Positions 33,406-35,410 of a DNA stretch of 35,410 bases are shown here, one piece after another. Origin of the DNA: an uncultured Desulfovibrionaceae bacterium. Its GTDB lineage: Bacteria; Desulfobacterota; Desulfovibrionia; Desulfovibrionales; Desulfovibrionaceae. Position numbers and translations under genes: made by a program. The number at the start of each line of letters is the position of its first letter. Position 1 is the first letter of the stretch. Under the pieces are notes generated by a model that saw nothing but the letters and a program-made list of their open reading frames with translations, did not search any database and had not been told where the DNA came from. The DNA lies in NCBI GenBank assembly GCA_944324045.1, contig CALUUT010000021.1, forward strand, positions 1 through 35,410, read 5' to 3'.

Positions 33406-34659
33406 TTACAGAAATCGGGGTTCTTCAGCTTCAAGATCTTCTATATCAATGACCACGTTTCCGGATTCGACGACGAACGGCAGGGGCACAGGATTGCACC
33501 CGCCCGCAAAGCCGATGGTGGACTTGTTCATGACCACGTCGCACAGGATGCACACCACCTGTCCTTTACGTTCGTAATACCCGCCGCCCGAGCCGCATAC
33601 GTCGCACGCGTCAAGCCCGACGCCATAGGCGGTTTCGCTTTTCTTAATGACGATATACCGGATAGGCGTCCCGGACCTTGAGGTATAGACAAAACGGTGA
33701 AGGCGTCCGTCGCCGACAAGGGCGGCGGGCAGGACGATTTTGCCGTCCACGACTTCCACGGCCACAGGCGGGGAAAGCTCCACTTTCCTGTTGTCGTAGT
33801 AGAATCCCACGGTCAATACGAGCAGGCCCGCCAACAGCAGGAAAAGCCAGCCTTTGCTCCAGCGGATGCGTCTTTTCATGAGGCTTTTGAATTTACGCCT
33901 TTCAGCCGGATTCGCGCCGGCGACCGCAGCGCGTTTCGAACCCGTCCAGACAATGAAGGCCAGTATCGCCGAAACAAGAACCAGACCGCACAGCGTCATG
34001 CGGGAATGGTTGAGCAGGAAGATGATCAAATCAAGGGCCCAGTCATAACGGGGAAGAAGGCCTCTTCCCAAAAGAATCTGCCCGGCGACGACAAGCTGCT
34101 GTATGATAAAAATAAGCAGCAAGAGCAGAAACAAAGGAAAAAGCGCCTTCAGGGGAACGTCCGCGCATACCTTATAGGCGGCCCGACATGCGAGGACGCA
34201 CAAGACAAGTCCAAGAAGATAGCCGACCACGATAAACACAAAGTCGCTGCTGACGACCTGCACGACCCCCACGGCAAAATGCGAAGGGTAGATGAATATG
34301 TCCGGAAGATAGTAGGCGGTCCAGAAAGCGGCGAGAAGAAAGAACAGCGCGCGCATGGGCGCGGATGCGGCCCGTTCTGAAGACAGCTTCCGGCAATGAA
34401 CAAGATACGCCAGAAACACGATTTCAACAGGAATCATGACCGCCAGAACAGCAAGATTGTAATACTCCCGGACAACGAAGCCGGTTCCCATCTTAAGTCC
34501 GGCAAGCGCGGCGGCGGCGATCAACCCCAGTATCGCCCCGCATCTGGCGGGAGCGCGCACTTCAAAAAGGCGCCGTTGCCAGGCGAACCCCAACACGGCG
34601 CCAAAAAGCATGGACGCCGGAAACAGGGCCTCAACGACAAGAACCAGAAAATGCAGCAT
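33406..34659 (-). CDS. DUF2318 (FtrD-like) membrane protein with Cys-rich periplasmic domain
   Basis: Iron-transport accessory protein. The first roughly 260 of 417 residues carry about seven membrane segments, another segment lies near 275-295, and then the DUF2318 domain. Its Cys set is DACDVCG (Cys352, Cys355), VVCILC (Cys370, Cys373) and GGCNP (Cys388), the pattern described as iron-sulfur or heme-like metal binding in FtrD-type proteins. It may handle electrons or Fe during uptake beside P19 and an FTR1 permease. The ATG at 34657-34659 is used; GGAG lies about 11 nt upstream. It is separated from the P19 gene by 162 nt holding a large inverted repeat. Confidence 0.87.
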   Translation of the reverse strand: MLHFLVLVVEALFPASMLFGAVLGFAWQRRLFEVRAPARCGAILGLIAAAALAGLKMGTGFVVREYYNLAVLAVMIPVEIVFLAYLVHCRKLSSERAASAPMRALFFLLAAFWTAYYLPDIFIYPSHFAVGVVQVVSSDFVFIVVGYLLGLVLCVLACRAAYKVCADVPLKALFPLFLLLLLIFIIQQLVVAGQILLGRGLLPRYDWALDLIIFLLNHSRMTLCGLVLVSAILAFIVWTGSKRAAVAGANPAERRKFKSLMKRRIRWSKGWLFLLLAGLLVLTVGFYYDNRKVELSPPVAVEVVDGKIVLPAALVGDGRLHRFVYTSRSGTPIRYIVIKKSETAYGVGLDACDVCGSGGGYYERKGQVVCILCDVVMNKSTIGFAGGCNPVPLPFVVESGNVVIDIEDLEAEEPRFL

Positions 34660-34723
34660 AACTTCATACTCTCCAAACGGCCTGGATAAACGGGAACAAA
34701 GCAGGATGCGTCATGGCGAAGCA

Positions 34724-34767
34724 AAAGCGCTTGTATGGCGTGTCGCGACATGCCGCACAAGCGCTTT
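34724..34767. repeat. 44-bp near-perfect inverted repeat between the P19 and DUF2318 genes
   Basis: The arms AAAGCGCTTGT (34724-34734) and ACAAGCGCTTT (34757-34767) are exact, and the centre TGTCGCGACA (34741-34750) is itself a palindrome. Only one mismatch and two G-T pairs interrupt the whole. On the transcribed (minus) strand it is followed by only four T, so it probably acts as a partial terminator or mRNA-end stabiliser that lets P19 be made in excess of the downstream proteins. Confidence 0.7.
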
Positions 34768-34821
34768 ATTGAAAAACAGAGCAACATGCTCTCAAGCGGC
34801 ATTGCTATTTTCCGCTTAAGC

Positions 34822-35388
34822 CTACCACTGACGCGGAACCCACTTAAAGTCCCAGCTCACTTCCAGAGGCTCTTTCCAGAAACGTCCGGGAACGCCGGTT
34901 TCCTTGTCGACGTGCAAAAGGTAGCTCTGCTTTTCAGGGTTTTCGATGATGAACGTAATCTTGTAGTCGCCAGGGCCGTCAAGCTTGATGTTGTTGCCAT
35001 AATGCGGGCCGTCGCTGGCGCTCATGGGCATGAAGCTGCCTTCGATGACCTTGCCGCCTTTCTTTTCGGCGCGATACTTGACGGTCAGATACGGCACGAA
35101 GTCGCCGGCGCCATAACCAAGATTATTGCCCTCAATGGCGCTGATATCCGCTTCCAGATGCATGTCGGCCTGAGAGGCGGGAAGGCCGCCAAGACCCGCG
35201 GGCTCCATATCGACAGGCTGGAAGTATACGCCCGCCACCTGCAAAGGCCCGACGATCTGCTCGTCGCCTATGGGGAACTCCTCAAAACCTCTTTCTTCGC
35301 CCGGCGCGGGAGCGGCCACGGCCATTCCGGCAAAGGCAAGGGTTAAAAGAAAAGCCGATAAAATTTTACGGACCACCTTGGAATTCAT
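34822..35388 (-). CDS. P19/Tp34-family periplasmic iron-binding protein (FetP/FtrA-like)
   Basis: Periplasmic metal-binding protein that works with an FTR1-type permease (FetM/FtrC-like) in ferrous iron uptake. The 188-residue product has a signal peptide (residues 1-26, ending AVAA), FPIGDEQ near 38-44, VAGVYFQPVDMEP near 51-63, and the family metal ligands: HLE (His77, Glu79), FMPM (Met120, Met122), GPHYG (His129) and LLHVDKETG (His159). All the His/Met/Glu positions known from C. jejuni P19 have a counterpart. The ATG at 35386-35388 has GGAGG 6 nt upstream; a TTG four codons upstream is less likely. The gene that precedes it lies off the right edge. Confidence 0.92.
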   Translation of the reverse strand: MNSKVVRKILSAFLLTLAFAGMAVAAPAPGEERGFEEFPIGDEQIVGPLQVAGVYFQPVDMEPAGLGGLPASQADMHLEADISAIEGNNLGYGAGDFVPYLTVKYRAEKKGGKVIEGSFMPMSASDGPHYGNNIKLDGPGDYKITFIIENPEKQSYLLHVDKETGVPGRFWKEPLEVSWDFKWVPRQW

Positions 35389-35410
35389 ACGTTCCTCCAA
35401 TTAGATTGTT

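Overview
The window looks like chromosomal DNA of a sulfate-reducer-type anaerobe of the Desulfovibrionaceae (Desulfobacterota). This is inferred from a complete six-subunit Ech-type [NiFe] hydrogenase operon, an anaerobic (class III) ribonucleotide reductase behind a cobalamin riboswitch, a CbiR-like cobamide-remodelling enzyme, and GC-rich coding DNA broken by short, very AT-rich intergenic islands. No phage, transposase, integrase, rRNA or CRISPR array is visible.

Layout, left to right. 1-2045 (minus): psd and pssA (phosphatidylethanolamine synthesis), then the first 106 codons of leuA, with a terminator-like hairpin just ahead of leuA. 2309-3644 (minus): an HU/IHF-family DNA-binding protein and a DUF523 (TudS-like) Fe-S protein. 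3894-9545 (minus): echA-B-C-D-E-F, a membrane-bound hydrogenase that couples ferredoxin oxidation and H2 evolution to ion translocation. 9546-10488: a gene-poor stretch with a very AT-rich island. 10489-12874 (minus): a TrmN6-like methyltransferase and an unrecognised membrane-anchored protein. 13263-17798 (plus): a 1192-residue PHP-UvrD helicase fusion and CbiR. 17929-18004: tRNA-Val(CAC) with its own promoter and a shared terminator. 18052-21009 (minus): wbpB-wbpE-wbpD, making a diacetamido-uronic acid sugar nucleotide for surface glycan. 21141-22196 (minus): inorganic pyrophosphatase and the CrcB fluoride channel. 22575-26252 (plus): cobalamin riboswitch, nrdD, a separate 56-residue glycyl-radical protein, and nrdG. 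26531-27118 (plus): a secreted protein with two HdeA-like repeats. 27238-35388 (minus): a P19-type iron-uptake operon.

The two most interesting loci are these. First, anaerobic ribonucleotide reductase is encoded in two pieces: the 791-residue NrdD has the ATP-cone, the catalytic Cys region and an incomplete C-terminal Cys cluster but stops before the glycyl-radical motif, which sits on a 56-residue protein translated just before NrdG. The whole unit lies behind a B12 riboswitch and a terminator-like hairpin placed directly ahead of the nrdD ribosome binding site. Second, the iron locus joins the Campylobacter-style P19 / DUF2318 / two FtsX permeases / ATPase set to a second module (a DUF4418-like membrane protein, a third FtsX permease and a second ATPase) through four-base stop/start overlaps, followed by a half-size EamA transporter. 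The FTR1-type permease expected with P19 would lie off the right edge.

All family calls come from reading motifs by eye. No database search was run.
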